Shown here one piece after another: positions 34,672-48,200 of a stretch of 64,000 nt of DNA. Made by a program: the position numbers and the translations under genes. Source of the DNA: Apiotrichum sp. Y4204 (lineage: Eukaryota > Basidiomycota > Tremellomycetes > Trichosporonales > Trichosporonaceae); the NCBI GenBank assembly GCA_025531455.1, contig JAMYHL010000010.1, positions 868,001-932,000 of the forward strand, in the 5' to 3' direction. The notes below the pieces were generated by a model. That model saw only the letters and a list, made by a program, of their open reading frames with translations, was not told the origin of the DNA and did no database searches. Position 1 is the first letter of the stretch. Each line of letters opens with the position of its first letter.

Positions 34672-36819
34672 CTAAAGCTCCCATGCGCGGAAAACTCCTT
34701 GCGGTGCTTGTGGTTGGGATGGCTGAGCAGGCGGCTGCTGTTGATGCGGCGAATGATGAGAACGTTGGGGAGACGATGGAAGCGGCGGTGGCGGATACGA
34801 CGCATGACGGCCGACCGACGTTGGCTGATGTGATTGCAAGGCGGGGGGGCCTGGAGGTGCTGAGCGTCGCCAGTCTTCGTCACGCGCACGCTCCCACTCT
34901 CGGTCCCGTTCGTGCATTCTTTCGCGATCATCTCGCAAATCAGACGGACCACGAAATTCCCGAAATTCCCGCGGATCGCGGGGCTCAAGACGATCACGAG
35001 AGTCTCGTTCACGAAAGGTGTGATCCCGAGGGCCTCCATATCCAGGAGGCGGAGGGTACGAAGAATATGGCCGAGGATAGTGAGGAGGGCTGGGAGACGT
35101 ACGTAAAGGCATCGGACCTGGATAGCTTGCTGATCCGCTAGAAGTGTGACCCGCTCGAAAGGGATACGTGGGAGGTGGTACCCGAGGTCCAGGACCACCA
35201 TGACCAAGAAATGGCGGTGGTTGTCCGGTAACAGATGGAGGAGGGCCGCCAGTGGTGGGCCCAGACAAAGACCGATAAGGATAGGGAAGCGCGTCCGACC
35301 GTTCTCGTTCTCGCTCACGCAGGGAGGGAAGATCGGCCTGCGCCGCGACTGAAGAGAATGAGGGAAGGGCGTGGGGTGGCGGAGGTGGAAGCGGCGTCGA
35401 CGGGGTTGTTGGGAATTGTGCCACACGACGGGGAGTTTCGGAGGACAAGTCCTTGGGCGACACAAGAAGGCACGAAACGACCAGATAAATTTGTGCCAAC
35501 GTCTCTGGTTGCCACAAATTTCCGCCCAGTCCGCCGCCGAGATGGAGGCGAACATTAAACATTGAATATCCAATGTCAGTCCGATGGATTCGCACATTCT
35601 GGTGAGGATATGGCTCGGGCATGCCTATTGCGGGAGATAAGAGGTCGCGTTCGTTCTGGTTCATAATCGCGGCATGCGTTTCCCTACTACTTTGGAGCGA
35701 TGAGGGAAGATGAGGGACGGCCAAAAGTCGTGAGCGCTCCATTTCTATCAAGTGGCGGTCCGAGGGTTGAAGCCAATCAAGAAAACTCATGTTAACAAAC
35801 TCGTGAGGGAGGACCCCGGTAAGGGGAAACGAATTGGAGGTTGCGCGTAAAACTTTCAAATCTGTTGAACAGAACAAGGTGAACATGAGATCTTCTGGCG
35901 CAGGACTGGCTGGACGTATGGTGGCCGTGGCCGGCGCTGAAGTTGGGTACGGGCTCATTGATGACGAGGTAGACTGGGCTGAGCGCACAGCGCTAGCAAG
36001 TGATCCTGGACGAGGAGGTGACGGTGGACGTGGCAGCACAGACACTCCCGGCAGCTGTTGAGGACTTGTGGTAAAAGCCTGATGACTAGGTTCATAACCA
36101 GAAGGTCCTTTCCACTTTCCTCCAACAGTGTGGTCATCCGAGGGAGCAAGACGAGGCCGCTGGTAAGGCTCCGACGGTGTCTTATTGACCTTAGGACGGC
36201 CCCGTTTCTTGTGCTAAAATAGGTGATCAGCTCACGCCCAAACTCTAGGGACGGCCGCCATCTGACTTACGGGAACATCTTCACATTGGTCCTCCTTGCC
36301 CACTGTCACACACCGCTTGCACGGACGCGCCACATCGCATGCCAAATGCGCCCGTTTACATGGCCCACATGCACTTGAAACGTTTGCTTTACCGCCCACT
36401 CGTTTAACTGCAGGGGCCGCAGTCATCGTCGTCGCTGCCGTTGCGGTTGGAGATGACGACGGCACAGTCGTGTGACTACTACTAGTGGGTCTACCAGATG
36501 AATCGTGTGGAGGGTATGACCGTCGTTGTGGCGACAAGTGAGGGTGGCCCAGTTGTCGAGGAGGCGACGGATCTGGTCTGGAAATAAAGCGAGCCTCTGG
36601 GCTCGACTGGTATGGTTGACGCGACGGGTATTCCGAATGCTGCTCTGATTTCCAAGCGTACGATGAACGATCGCGGACATGGTAATGGGGCGAGGAAAGC
36701 TCAGACGCTGCTGTTGCTGAAGGCGATTTTGCTGCTGCAGAGCTAGAAGGGCCCGGTTCTCCAAGAATTGGACGGGCCCCAGGACCGTCAAATCCAGCGC
36801 CCCGAGGCTGGCGCTGCAT
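34672..36819 (-). CDS. Zn2Cys6 transcription factor with PAS-like domain
   Basis: Two exons, 36819-36271 and 36213-34672, giving 696 residues. Seen: a Ser/Pro-rich N-terminus of about 140 residues; a Zn2Cys6 cluster with spacing C-x2-C-x6-C-x5-C-x2-C-x8-C (starts ACGPCKRAHLACD); right after it, across the intron, the AT-hook-like KKRGRPK; a PAS-like region at about 265-420 (FTLFCSTDLKVLRATSNSF, NVRLHLGGGLGG); then a long disordered tail rich in Pro, Ser, Arg and Glu with RERDSRDRLEPRDPREFRE, ending in a Gln/Pro-rich stretch. The finger plus PAS layout is shared with the Ert1/Rds2/AcuK group of carbon-metabolism regulators, but orthology is not shown. DNA binding in the nucleus is expected. 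The start is the first in-frame ATG. Confidence 0.78.
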
Positions 36820-38004
36820 GACGGAGGGAAAGCACAACGAGAAGTGACCGATTTGCTTGCTGAAACACGATGTCAAGTGCTCTCGAGGGAATGGAGGAAT
36901 CGCACCAGATCCGTGGCCCGTACTTCAATACACGCCTGAATTTTGCCGAGACGTCCAGATTTTAAAATGGATCTAACCCAGAGATCACTTGGATGCTGGC
37001 AGTTCTGCACTATACACAGTCGGCCACCGGGAACGGATCGCGTTCCGTGCAGTTGGGATCTAGGTCCAGTTGTGGGCTTAGGGTGACCGGGGGCGTAGGG
37101 CGTCTGAAGGGACCGAAAGGGTTTGGCGTCGGCGGATTACTCGGAAGAATGAGGTCAGGTATCTTGTGACTCCCAACCAACGAGGCGACAATGGCAGAAC
37201 TGGCAGTGCGGAGAGCAAACGTCTAACAATCGCGGAATGAGGGCCGGAGAGAAGGAAAGAGAGCAGAGAACGGAGTAGTTGGTGAACCGGGGGAGCTCGA
37301 ATTGTTCGTGGCTCGGGTCCAGGGTTCGGAGGGAGTACCTTTGCGCCAGGATGCAGCACCGTATGGGCTGAATTATATCCGCCCCGGACTTGTTTCGTGT
37401 ATGAAGAACCGGGCGATGAGTCAACGTGCTGATGCCGCGCAGCCAGGCGTCGGTGGCGTGTGGGTAACTGTACGAGAGTAGGATACGATCAAATCTCGTC
37501 TAGATGCGATGACCTAAAGAACTGAGCTGTGAGGAAGGAGACTGTAGTAACAGCGGCGTTGGCCGTTAAGCTTATGCCTCCCCTCCAGAGTTGTGAAGAC
37601 TCGAGTTGGGTCGACTCCTACGTGCGCGCTATTGTCTCGTGGGCCGGAATTTCATAGAAACAAACTAATTCTGTCAGCATCAAAACCCGGCAGCCGGCTG
37701 TTTAGAGTTGGAGAACTCACCTTGTCAGGTAAGCGTACAAAGCAGTAACGTGCGCGACAGCTCCTCCTTTGCGTGTCGGTGAACGTACAGCAATTCTTGG
37801 CCCAGGATGAGTCGGCTCGATGGCAATGTCCAAGAAATCTGGTATTCGTTCTCAGTATTGGTGTCTGCTAGAGGCAAGGGCAATGCAGAAGAATGTCCGA
37901 CGGAGTGGTGTCAGCGAATCGATCGACCGGTGACAGGGTGGAGGGCGATTTGAGGGGTGAAGTTGAGACTGTACGCGTGCGGATTGTGTGTGTGGATAGG
38001 GTGG

Positions 38005-38023
38005 GTGTGTGTGTGTGTGTGTG
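38005..38023. repeat. GT dinucleotide microsatellite
   Basis: Uninterrupted GT repeat of about 9 units, flanked by further GTG-rich sequence at 37981-38050, in the CT/GA-biased region upstream of the Zn2Cys6 gene. Confidence 0.85.
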
Positions 38024-38833
38024 AAAGGGTGAGGGGAGCGTGTGTGTCTTTACAGTGAGATGAAGATGCGCAATGATTCTTGTGTGTACAATGTACAACA
38101 GATTGAGTTGACGGCCCGATGCAACTCGGACTGATAAACAGAAACACGAGAGAATGGAGTGACGATATGATGATGAGGCAGGGGGGAGACAAGTCCGGAA
38201 GCTGTTAGGTGATCGGCTGTGCTGCAGTTCCAAACATTTGGCTGAAACGCCTGACGAGTCTGTGATGTGCGCTGCCACTCGCAAGCACAAAGAAACCGCA
38301 AGTCGCTGCGCGTTTGCAGATGTTGCCTGGACGTTGCTTGGCGGGGGTGCAGTGATGGATGGGATCTTGGGATCGGGGAATGCCAAAAAGGCAGGGCGGC
38401 TTTGAGAGAGCGTGCGGCAAACGAGTAAGGGTCGGAGGAATGGAGTGGCTGCCCAAGGGCAACGTCGGCGACGAGCGGCGTGATGGTGGCTTGCGAGAGG
38501 CGTTGAGGAGGCGTACCAAGGCGCTTCTGGCGCTTCCTGCCAGCAAAGGGATGGTGACCAGGAAAAAGGGGAAGCAAGGAGAGAGATGGGACAAGTAGTA
38601 ATGTGGGACAAAGTGGCAGGAAAAGCGAAGCAGAATGAACTGGCTGTTGCGGAACGTGCTTTTTGGGAGAGTCGGAAGAGGAAGGGTCTCTGCAGAGCTT
38701 GGGAGAACACAGAGCCGTGTGCTCAGGACCGTTTGTCTGCGACACCGATTACAACCAACGCCACTTTGGGAGCAGTATGCTCAACACACAAGGTGCAAGA
38801 AACAAACTACCCAAGTCGACAGACTGCGAAGGT

Positions 38834-38852
38834 GGGGGGGGGGGGGGGGGGG
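38834..38852 (+). repeat. Poly-G run of 19
   Basis: Nineteen consecutive guanines, interrupted by one A and followed by four more. Homopolymers of this length are mutable, and the assembly length may be unreliable. Confidence 0.85.
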
Positions 38853-39207
38853 AGGGGTAGCAAGAGGTGGAATTGTCGGTCAACAGTCGAGTCAGCTGGA
38901 AACGACGAGAAGGGGTAGAGATACTGCGAGACCAAGGAGAGGGGATAGTGGGAACACGAGGAACACCTTACCTCACGAGGTTGCGAGATCGATTTTGTCG
39001 ATTGCAAGAGTGCAAATTCTTGCGGTCGTTGCGTGCACAAATGGGGTCGTCGCGGCTGGCTCTAATGCTGCACAAGGTGTATGTTGAAGAAGAGGAGAAG
39101 CAAGAACGCAAACCACGCGTTGGTGTCATCTGCTCATGTCGATGGCAGGTAAACAGCATGGACGTCGCCGCTGCACCCACATTGCGCACACCCACAGTTT
39201 GCGCGCC

Positions 39208-39290
39208 GTCTCGGCGCGCAGCAGCAGCAGCAGTAGTAGCAGCGGTAGCGGCGGCGGCAGCGGCAGCGGCAGGAGGCTCTGCTGCTGCAC
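39208..39290 (+). repeat. GCA/GGC trinucleotide-rich tract
   Basis: About 80 nt of GCA, GTA, GCG and GGC triplets (starts GCGCAGCAGCAGCAGCAG), followed by a purine-rich G/A block to about 39330. It would encode Ala/Ser runs, but lies in no gene model I can support. Confidence 0.75.
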
Positions 39291-42200
39291 TGGGGGGCCG
39301 GGGGGGGAGGGGGAGGGGGAAGGGGAGAAACATGGGCCAGACCAAAATGCGTCCACACTTTTGGCAAGGGACAAGGGACGGATGGAGTGCGTTGCATTTT
39401 TGTACGTATACGCAGGGTAAGCCTGCGAGGCCGGACGTTCCATGAATGTGCCTCGATTTCTGCTCCTGAAGCTTGTTCCCTCCGCCCCTCCCCCCTGGTC
39501 CAGTGCACCGGCACCAACTCCCGTCTGTCCGCAAGGCCGGCAATGCCGCCAGGCCGCAAGGCCGACCGCGCGCCAGCGACCAAACTTCGGGCAGCCCCTT
39601 ATCCTCCTCCTTATTAAAAGCAGCCAGATCCTGGCTGGCCACGGCTGGCCCCGGCGGGCCTGGCTGGCTAACTGACTAGAATGGCCCGCCTGGCCCGCTG
39701 GCTGCGTGTTTGTGCCGAAAGCGGCCACCTAATAGTGAGTACGTGATGCCCATTATTATCATGGGAGCCGCTGTTGCAGGTAATGTACTGTATGTACGGA
39801 TGCCGAGGCGGCTGCTCAGGAACTGCGGTTCTTTCGTCGTTTTTTTCTTCTCCTCTCCCCCTCTCTCTGGGGGTTTTTTTTTTTTCTTCTTTTTTTCATT
39901 CTTTGGAATCGTATCTCGGCCTATGGAGAACGGTTGACCCGCGTCTCTGCTTGCATTGGCACACCGCTCTGTTGCTCACTCTCGATCGGACCTGCAGTGC
40001 TCGCACTGTAGTCGGGCTTCCCGATTTCGCGCTCTCGGCCTGTCGGATTAGGCATCACCCCACACTTCCCCTTGTTTACCCCTGGTCCCTATTGATCCTC
40101 TTCAGACCTTCTTCGATGGTTCAGAAGTCTCTCGTCATACCTGCAACCAAGCCGGCACAGTTACGTTCGGGCTTTACGGCTGCACAGAAGATGCATCGGA
40201 CACTACCCCGGACACGGCAAGATACCCCTGTCCGCCCCATTGGTCGTGTTAACGTGTTTCTACTCTTTTCACCCTGTAGCATGTCGATGGTAACTACAAT
40301 GTAACTGCAAAGCGCCGTTGGCCCGATGTATCAAGTGCGAGTACCGTCTTACTCCATCCATACCGCATCCATCTTCCGGCGCGGTGCGGTGCCTGCACTT
40401 CATCAACTAAGACACGCATCTGGCACATGCCCGAGCAAGCAAGGGACTCACCCCCGTGCCCGTGCCGAACCCGACCTTCGTTAACCTTGTGCGGAAACAG
40501 GTGCCGGTCCAGATGCAAATGGCGCTATGCACAAGGAGGCTGCCATCCTTCGACCTCACCAATGCAGGTTGCACTTGGGAGTACGGTATAAACATTTTCC
40601 GAGCATCTATGTGTAACTGGGTGATAGGTGGCTAAGGCTGATGAACCCTTCGCCCTTGAAGCGGAAATGCCGCGGCAAAGTTTGAATCTAACTCTGGCCC
40701 GCATCCGAAGAAACGTATCACCTCTTGTTACATCGAATGATGGAAGCAGCATATGTGGTTGGTTGCTATCGTGAGCATTGCAACATTGGGCTTAGTGGGT
40801 TCAAATGACTGGTATCTCTCCGGAGTGAGGTCCGGAGAAGGTGGCTGTCAAACATCAGCCACAGTAGTGCGCATCAATTGCCGATCACGATGATGATCAG
40901 ACAACACAAATCTCCGTGTTGAATGCTGATTGAGCTCGGTCTCGCGCGGCTAATCCCACTCTCCTATCACATGTTCCACTGGCGCAGTGGTATTGTACCT
41001 CGTCGAGTAGCCCAGTACCGGAAACGCCAAAGACGCCTTCACTCCCTCTCCACCCTCAGGCCAACACAAACACAATGCACCCCGGCACAAAACATCACAT
41101 CAACCCAGGGCGTGACTGGGTCCGACGGCGAGCATCAGCCCCGCAGTTGCCAGCCCTGTGCCTTGTTTTTTTTTGGTGCATTGCGAGTTTATGCGCAAAG
41201 GCACCCACCCGGCCGAAACTCTGGACCTGAGGCAGAGCAAGGCCCGACAACCCGCAGCTGTTGTGTCGATGCTCTCTGCTTGATAGTCGCTCTCATTCAT
41301 CCCTAGGACCTGTCTCGGGATCTCGGGTAAGGAGTCTGCCTAGTTTGGAGACCTACTGTCATAGGTTCAAGGATGCCCTGTGATGGACCCTTTCGGGAGG
41401 AACTGACGATCATCTGTACATGTACATCTGTCAAGTCACTGCCTGCCAAACTGAGTTCCAACAAGCCCACTATGAGAGAGCATCTGATTGCACGAACACA
41501 ATGCACCTGGACCGAATCAGACATCCCCTGCTTAGGAGAGGACGACGAGGGAGGACAGAACGCGGGAAGCTTTGTCGAGCACGCTCCCGACTGCTGACAT
41601 GCCCTGCCCATTGCGCTCTAGGGCGTCACCCCTTGACTGGCTGCATTTCTGAGCCCCAGAACATGGGGTACTAAACAAGGAAGCGCGAACGTTGACCACT
41701 GGCAGGCAAGAGCGCAGCGCAGTAGCGGTATCGGGTAAAGTGTGGAGAGGCACTAGAGAGGAGGATGCCCTGACGTGGCCACCGATAGAAGTGTGGCCAT
41801 GCTATCTACAAATCGCCCGCGCCAAGGTCATCTCAATACGGCGCGGGGCAAGTTGAAGGAATCTCCGATGAGAAAACGTCGTACGCTCGTCCTGTGGCAT
41901 ACGACTAGCACCTGTAATAGAAGCTCAGGAACACTCGACACCGTACGCCAGCCCATATCACGCTAAGACAGTCCATCAACCTGGACCCTGTGCGGGGACA
42001 GCGGTACTGAACGGTATTCCCTTCAAACTGGGCCAACCGAGATCTTGGACTGGGCGTCCACCCCGTCTCTGAGCCCCATCAGCACATTGGCTCGTCCGAT
42101 GTCAAACGTCCGAGATCTACATGACGAGGCGCTGAGATGGCGCTGCAATGAGGATCTTGGTGACTCTTCTCAATGGGGTTGCTCCACATCTCTTAACCCG

Positions 42201-45200
42201 GGATTGGTCCATGCCCTTCCTGACACAGCACAACCTCGCCAAGGCGCCGTTATTTCAGCGGGGATCGAGGTGGACTTTACCCGTTTCCGGACCTTGGCGC
42301 ACTTCCCTCCGACTCGTCGCAGCCCCATACTCAATGGGCTACTGACCTTGGGAGGTGGGCGGCTGACACTGCGCTAGGATTCCTTGGATGGCATCTAAAC
42401 CAAGCTCGGTAACGTAGACCACTGGCCGTTACTCAGGCAGTCCTTCAAAAAAAAACCCGAGATGCCTTGTTTTAAACGCCGTCATGCGAATGTGTAGACG
42501 GCAAGCTATGTTGGGTTCGACTTACTGACAACACACGCGCAATAATAGTCTTTGTTTGTTCTGGCTTGGGTAACAGGGCGTCTGAGGTGTTGACTATGCA
42601 AACACTCAGCCTCTTGGCGAATTGGGAGGTATGGATGTAATGTCTTGTCTGAACCTGTTCTGTGCCCTGCTTGTGGCACACGGTACCTGGCAGTGTCGAC
42701 GACGGCAACGATACCGTCATCGTTGGGCCGATGCGTCAGGTTACCCCTAGCCACCCGGGTCTGTCCAGGGTCAGGTGTGGGTGTTATGTCACCGCTAGGG
42801 TTTGGGTTTACGCGTTACCGCGTGGAGCCGAACGCCGAACGGAGCAAGCGTGCAGACTACATGAGAATGCTGTTGCATGTACCAGAGCACCGTCTCGTGC
42901 ATGCAAGGCAGAAGACGTTCCCCTCAACCAGAGCCATGTCCTTGACTGCCCGGTCGTTGATCAAATGATTTGTGGCATTGGCGGCCAGGTTGCTTTACAG
43001 GTTGGTTGATTGGTTGGCATGTGAATGGGCCGAGGACGACGACGAGGAACGCTCTCAGATTTTGAGGCCCCCCATGTCCGGCATGGCTGCTATTGATTTA
43101 GTACAAACAGTACATGCAGTGCACTCGCAGTCCGATCGCCTCCGCACCTATAGTTGTACTGCGAGCCAGTTGGCCATCAGCACAGGTGCCACATGTTTGG
43201 TGATGTATCGGATGCATATTAATCCCTCAACGCCGGCGAGAGTCGATGGCGACTATCTATGGTAGTAATGCTGGTCTTATCATGATTGCTTTGTACAGTA
43301 CCTTCTGTTCAACCACACTGTATCAGCTCACCACAGTCCTGACTCTACTTCACACTTTGCAAATATGCGCACAGTGGAGCTCATGCCCGAACAAGTGGGT
43401 GGCGCAGCCTTATGGTACCTGTCCCCTCATCCCCACTTTCCTTCGAGAGTACGTCCGTTCTTAACAAATAGCACAGCCGCATGCCCGATGTCCCAGAAAG
43501 TAGTGGCTCAGAGACGGCGGCCTTCTCAAAGCAGTCAGCCTCATAAAACATGGCTGTTCCATCTAATACTGCCACCGTCAAGCCTCGTGACTAAGCCCCG
43601 TGATCCGTGGCCCATGGGACAAGAAATGCTCCCAAAGTCATAAAATCGGAACAAAAACGCAAACGACAGCACCAGTCTCTGTGCTGGAGTATGCTTTTCG
43701 AACTGCGCTTCACGTTCCCCATTGAGCCCTCGTCGCTCTGAAGTGGTTTGTGTTTCATTCATCACATCACGGTCTCTGAGGATCAAATCTCCCTGATCTT
43801 GTCCAACTGACGCGCATGGACGCAATCAGTCTCAGTCAACACCCACTCCGGAGCGGAACACGGCCCGACTTCTGTGGAATGCTACTCCTGACTGTCCCTG
43901 GCAAAAGTTTCCTGCCATATTTTGAAGACGTTCCATCACTCTTATAGGGGCATTCTGAGCGACCGGAGAAACACAAGGCGCTGATCAACGAGGCATTTCC
44001 GGCGCCACTCCTCAAAGCGATTCAAGCCATATCAGGACTGGGCTGGACGGCTGGTTTATTCATCACAAGAAAAAAATACTGAACCGTCATCTTCCCGGCT
44101 GTTCCAGGAAGTTCTGCTTCATTCAAGAGACTCCACCAAGACCTAGCTCACTGTAACCGGCTTCTATCAAAGCCCTGCTTGAGGCCAAGCTGTCCTTAAC
44201 AAACCCTTGCCTACCAAGACTCTCTACCATACACGCGCTCTACACTCCCACATCGTCAAGCTCATCCCTCAGCAGCTGTCAAACTCTAGTCAGCATGTAC
44301 TGCTTGCTCCAGATGCTTTGCTCACTCACATCAACAGCATCTCTCACCACTCCACTCAGGAAAGCACTAGCGCGATCGGCGAATTCGGAACAACTAGATT
44401 CACCCTATCAATAATTGTGGCTGATCTTTTATTCTTTCTGAAATTCCTTCGGAAGTCTCCAATCGTGATCACATGTCATGGTCGTGCGGGAGAGAACAAC
44501 GCTAGTACACGCTACGTTCCGTGCACAACGTAGGACATCTTCACGAGGCAAGGGCATGCCTTCATGCTGGTCGGACGCTGTGTTCACCTCGAATCTCAAT
44601 GTGGGCGGGTCGCTCCCAAACCGTTGAGGAGCAGCCTGCAGTCCTCAGGATGAAAACCCGAATGCACTGTGCTCAATGGCAGCGAGGTATCTGACAAACC
44701 TGACCAGAGGTGGCGTACTTCTGACCTGGTCCGGCCGAAGAAGCCAGGTGGCTTCGCTCATCAGGAGAGGGTGCCGTTGCGCTCAAACCACCTCCCCGAA
44801 CGCATAGTCCTTAAAGAGAAGGACCAGGTTAGTCACGACTGGCTTGGACAGTCTTCGAGGCGCACCCAAGGTAAATGGGACATCTACGGGTTAAAATGAA
44901 AGGAGGCGCACCCATGAAAGAAAAACGAGTGGGGCGCTTCCGAAAAGGAAAACCGCGTCTTCGGCCTCCTGACTTCAAGCATCTCAGGATGAGTACTCAC
45001 CCAGGGCTTTCCACGTCATGCTGGAGACGCCACAGTGTCTTCACGCAGGAGTCATGTCCACAGGGCACCCGGCAATTCGGACTACGGTTGATGGCGGTGC
45101 CAACCTTTCATTCACCGCATGTAGCTCACTCGATCGGAGTTTGCAAAAAACGTAGCGACCATTATGAGCCCACCTGACTTTCCACTTGCATAAAACAAAC

Positions 45201-48200
45201 CGCAAATGTGTGCAACCCAACTCAGGTCGCTTCCGCCCTGTCGAGGATTACTGGCAGGACTTTTAAGACAGGCAATTCGTCAGGGACGAAGTATTTCTCT
45301 TCCGCTGATTGAGTCGACCATTTCCTTCTCCCCCATCTCCTTAGCAGTGGGATTCCGTCGTTTGAGTGGGAAAGAGTAGTAGGCTCTCGTACTGGATGCA
45401 CGAAACTCACCTGCAAATATTGCAAGCTCCAGAGCATGAACGCGTGGAGAGGCAGAGGATATGCCAGGCACGATCCGAATCTACGTGGCGTGGGTTTATG
45501 CATGTTGTCAGCTGACGCTTGAGCCTGAGCCTATGGCTAGCCGGACTGTTCGTGCGTGATGGAGCTTCGCACTAAACTAAAAGGGAGTCATACGACGTCC
45601 AAAGGGGGGGAAGCCATGCCGTTTTGTGCCGAAACACCATCAATCTTCCCGCGGCCCTAACAGGGGTATTGTGCTGTCGGGCGAAGAAACCCCATTAAGC
45701 CATTTCGGCTTCGGGAGTCAGCCACCTGCAGGCACAAAACCCTCACTTACGTTGCTCCGAACTTTGGGTTCAATTGCTCAGCTCAGATGTTGCCACCCCT
45801 CTATTCCCGGTCCCCGTTCATTACCACTAGAACAAGAGTTGCATAATGCAGGGAGAAAGAACAACTACTGCATACCAAGCAAAGAGGCCCGAAACGTTTA
45901 TGCAAGATAACAGATATCGGACCACAGAAGAAACTGTCTCGGCGGCAAGGTCGTTTATGCAGGGTGTTCTATGTGAGAGATTACGACGCCATCTCTTGGC
46001 CAGTGAACGGCTGCTCCTCAGTATCATTCCTGAACGGCGAAGTGCTTCTGCCCACAGGCAAGGTGTCGTCAGCCCCCAAAAGGCGTTGCGTTCAATATGC
46101 AGGACATTAGGTAGGGAGCGGCAGCAGCAGGGAGGGACAACAACAGAAATGACAGAGGGATCAAGGTCAGATTGGTCGTTCCACCGGGAGATGGACATGT
46201 GTATGTATGCCAGAACCTTATCATGACGCATCTTTCCCATCGAGTTCAATCGAACGGATCTGAAACCTTACACCCAAGCCATGAATTACAGTAATGGTCG
46301 TAATGTGTTGCTGGAGTCCCAATGTCGTCTACTGATTTGGACGCAGATATTTTCTTTCCGAGCCCTGTTGTGACTCCCTTTCAACGACATCGACTTCCCG
46401 ACCAACCAACGACCTCATTCTATTCAGGAAAGCACAACACCACTCCCCTGTTTCAATACCTCTCCTCCGAAACGTGTTCGGGGATTGGGAGTATCATAAG
46501 AGCACCAGACACCATTGGACGCTCAAGGTCGGGCGGCTTTTGTGAGCAGTCCAACAGTGTGCTTGGCATGACACTCAACCCACCGCGCTCCACACACACA
46601 CCTACGTCGCCGAAGGAACACCCCCTCCGGGGTCTCAGAGCTCATCTCCTGTGCTCTTGTTCATCAAACCTCATTATCAGCTAGGCGGACCTTACGTCCC
46701 TGCCTCAGGAACGGGGTCCTCATGGGGTATAAGAAACCACAGTCCCCGATATCATGTGAGAGATCATGGCCCTCAATATCTGTTGTCCGTTTTGCCATGT
46801 CTTACCAACATCACTGGAGCTGTGTCCTTGAGGCTGACAGAGTGCGGGACGGTCATGGAAAACATTTGTACTGGATGTGATGTCGAAGCTGTTATCTCGG
46901 GGCGACGCACAATACCTGCAGTTGTCAGTGAGCAGCAAAGCGCCAACCATTCTCATTCGTTGAAGCTTCTGCCTCCCTCCCGCCCCTCTACTTGTACATC
47001 TTTGACTGTCCCCTGTAAAGTGGGCGCCGTGGCTAACGCGATGGATGGTTAAGGCCCTTAAGGACAGACGGCTCTTTTGGGCGGAACATGTCGGTTCTTG
47101 TCATTACCTTCCTGTGGCGAGGACCAGTGATGGTCTTTTGACATTTTTGAACATCAGACCACGTAAGCCATGGTAGAACAGCACCAAGGACCGTGGCTTC
47201 GTGCGCAACAGACTCTTGTGGCATCCACATATCTGCTCCGGGTGATGGTACTTCCCGTCCGCAAACCGAGAAGGTGTCTGTCATTAACTTCCGGGTTGCA
47301 GGTGGGCTTTATATTTTACTTTTTTTTTTTTGGTTTGTTTTGGGCTTTTCTTCCTTGGTATGTTGAGTACACAGCACGGATCGCGGCTGCATTTGACGTC
47401 TGCGGGTCTGCGGGTCTGTGGAGGGAGGGTGGCGGCATGGCTCATCAAGACGGTCAGGACAACGTGTGGGATGTTCGAGATTACCGGTACTTCCGGAAGT
47501 GTGTGAGGACTGGAGTCAGTCCATTGTGCTTCGAGTCTTTCCTCTTTTGCTGAAGCTGCATCGGTAGCTCAGTGGAGGCTCATCATGAGAGCAGCTGCCC
47601 GAGTTGTGTGGACGCCAACCTCGTAAGAAGGTAACAAGTCTGTTACAAACTGAGACCCTCCATGCCATGGTCCCTCCGTCTGACTGTTCAAACCCCACCT
47701 GGCTCCTGGTGGCTTGTGCAGTCGACTTGTAAACCCACAAGCCTCCTCTGGTATGTGGCCGTGACCAAAATCCTCGGATGTTTCTACTCGACACCACTCT
47801 CTGACTGCGATTTACTTCACTTGGGGCGCCATGACTCATGCGCCAGGGCATGTCAGAGAGGGAAGACAAGCCAGTATGGAGGGATGTGAGGAATGTACGA
47901 TATTTCCTCAAGCCACTATCGCCACATTCCGTCCAGATCCCTCGGTTGCTGTGTTGCCGGTATTGAGCTCGCCTGTAAATACTCGCCGTGCAAGTCTCGC
48001 GTGCCCTCTGATAGGCCCGTCATTCCCGACATATGTATTCCTTGACCACTGCAGGTCCTAGACCAGCAATCGGCCATAGGTCAAACGGCAAATGTGGGGA
48101 AACACGAGGGACCAAGATCCTTGACCGAACCTGATGGCCCAGTCACACAGGTGGTCCAGTGGCATTTCTGTCTGATCGGTCACTTTTACCCAGATGGCGC

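Noticed and set aside
37868..39728. Minus-strand frames of 130-280 codons upstream of the Zn2Cys6 gene
   Set aside because: Made of CT/CA-rich low-complexity sequence (Pro, Ser, His, Thr runs); no domain; more likely promoter and leader.
39774..40304. Plus-strand frame with a CT-rich stretch upstream and a start at 40118
   Set aside because: Only about 60 residues remain from the ATG and they show no family or structure; not enough to call a gene.
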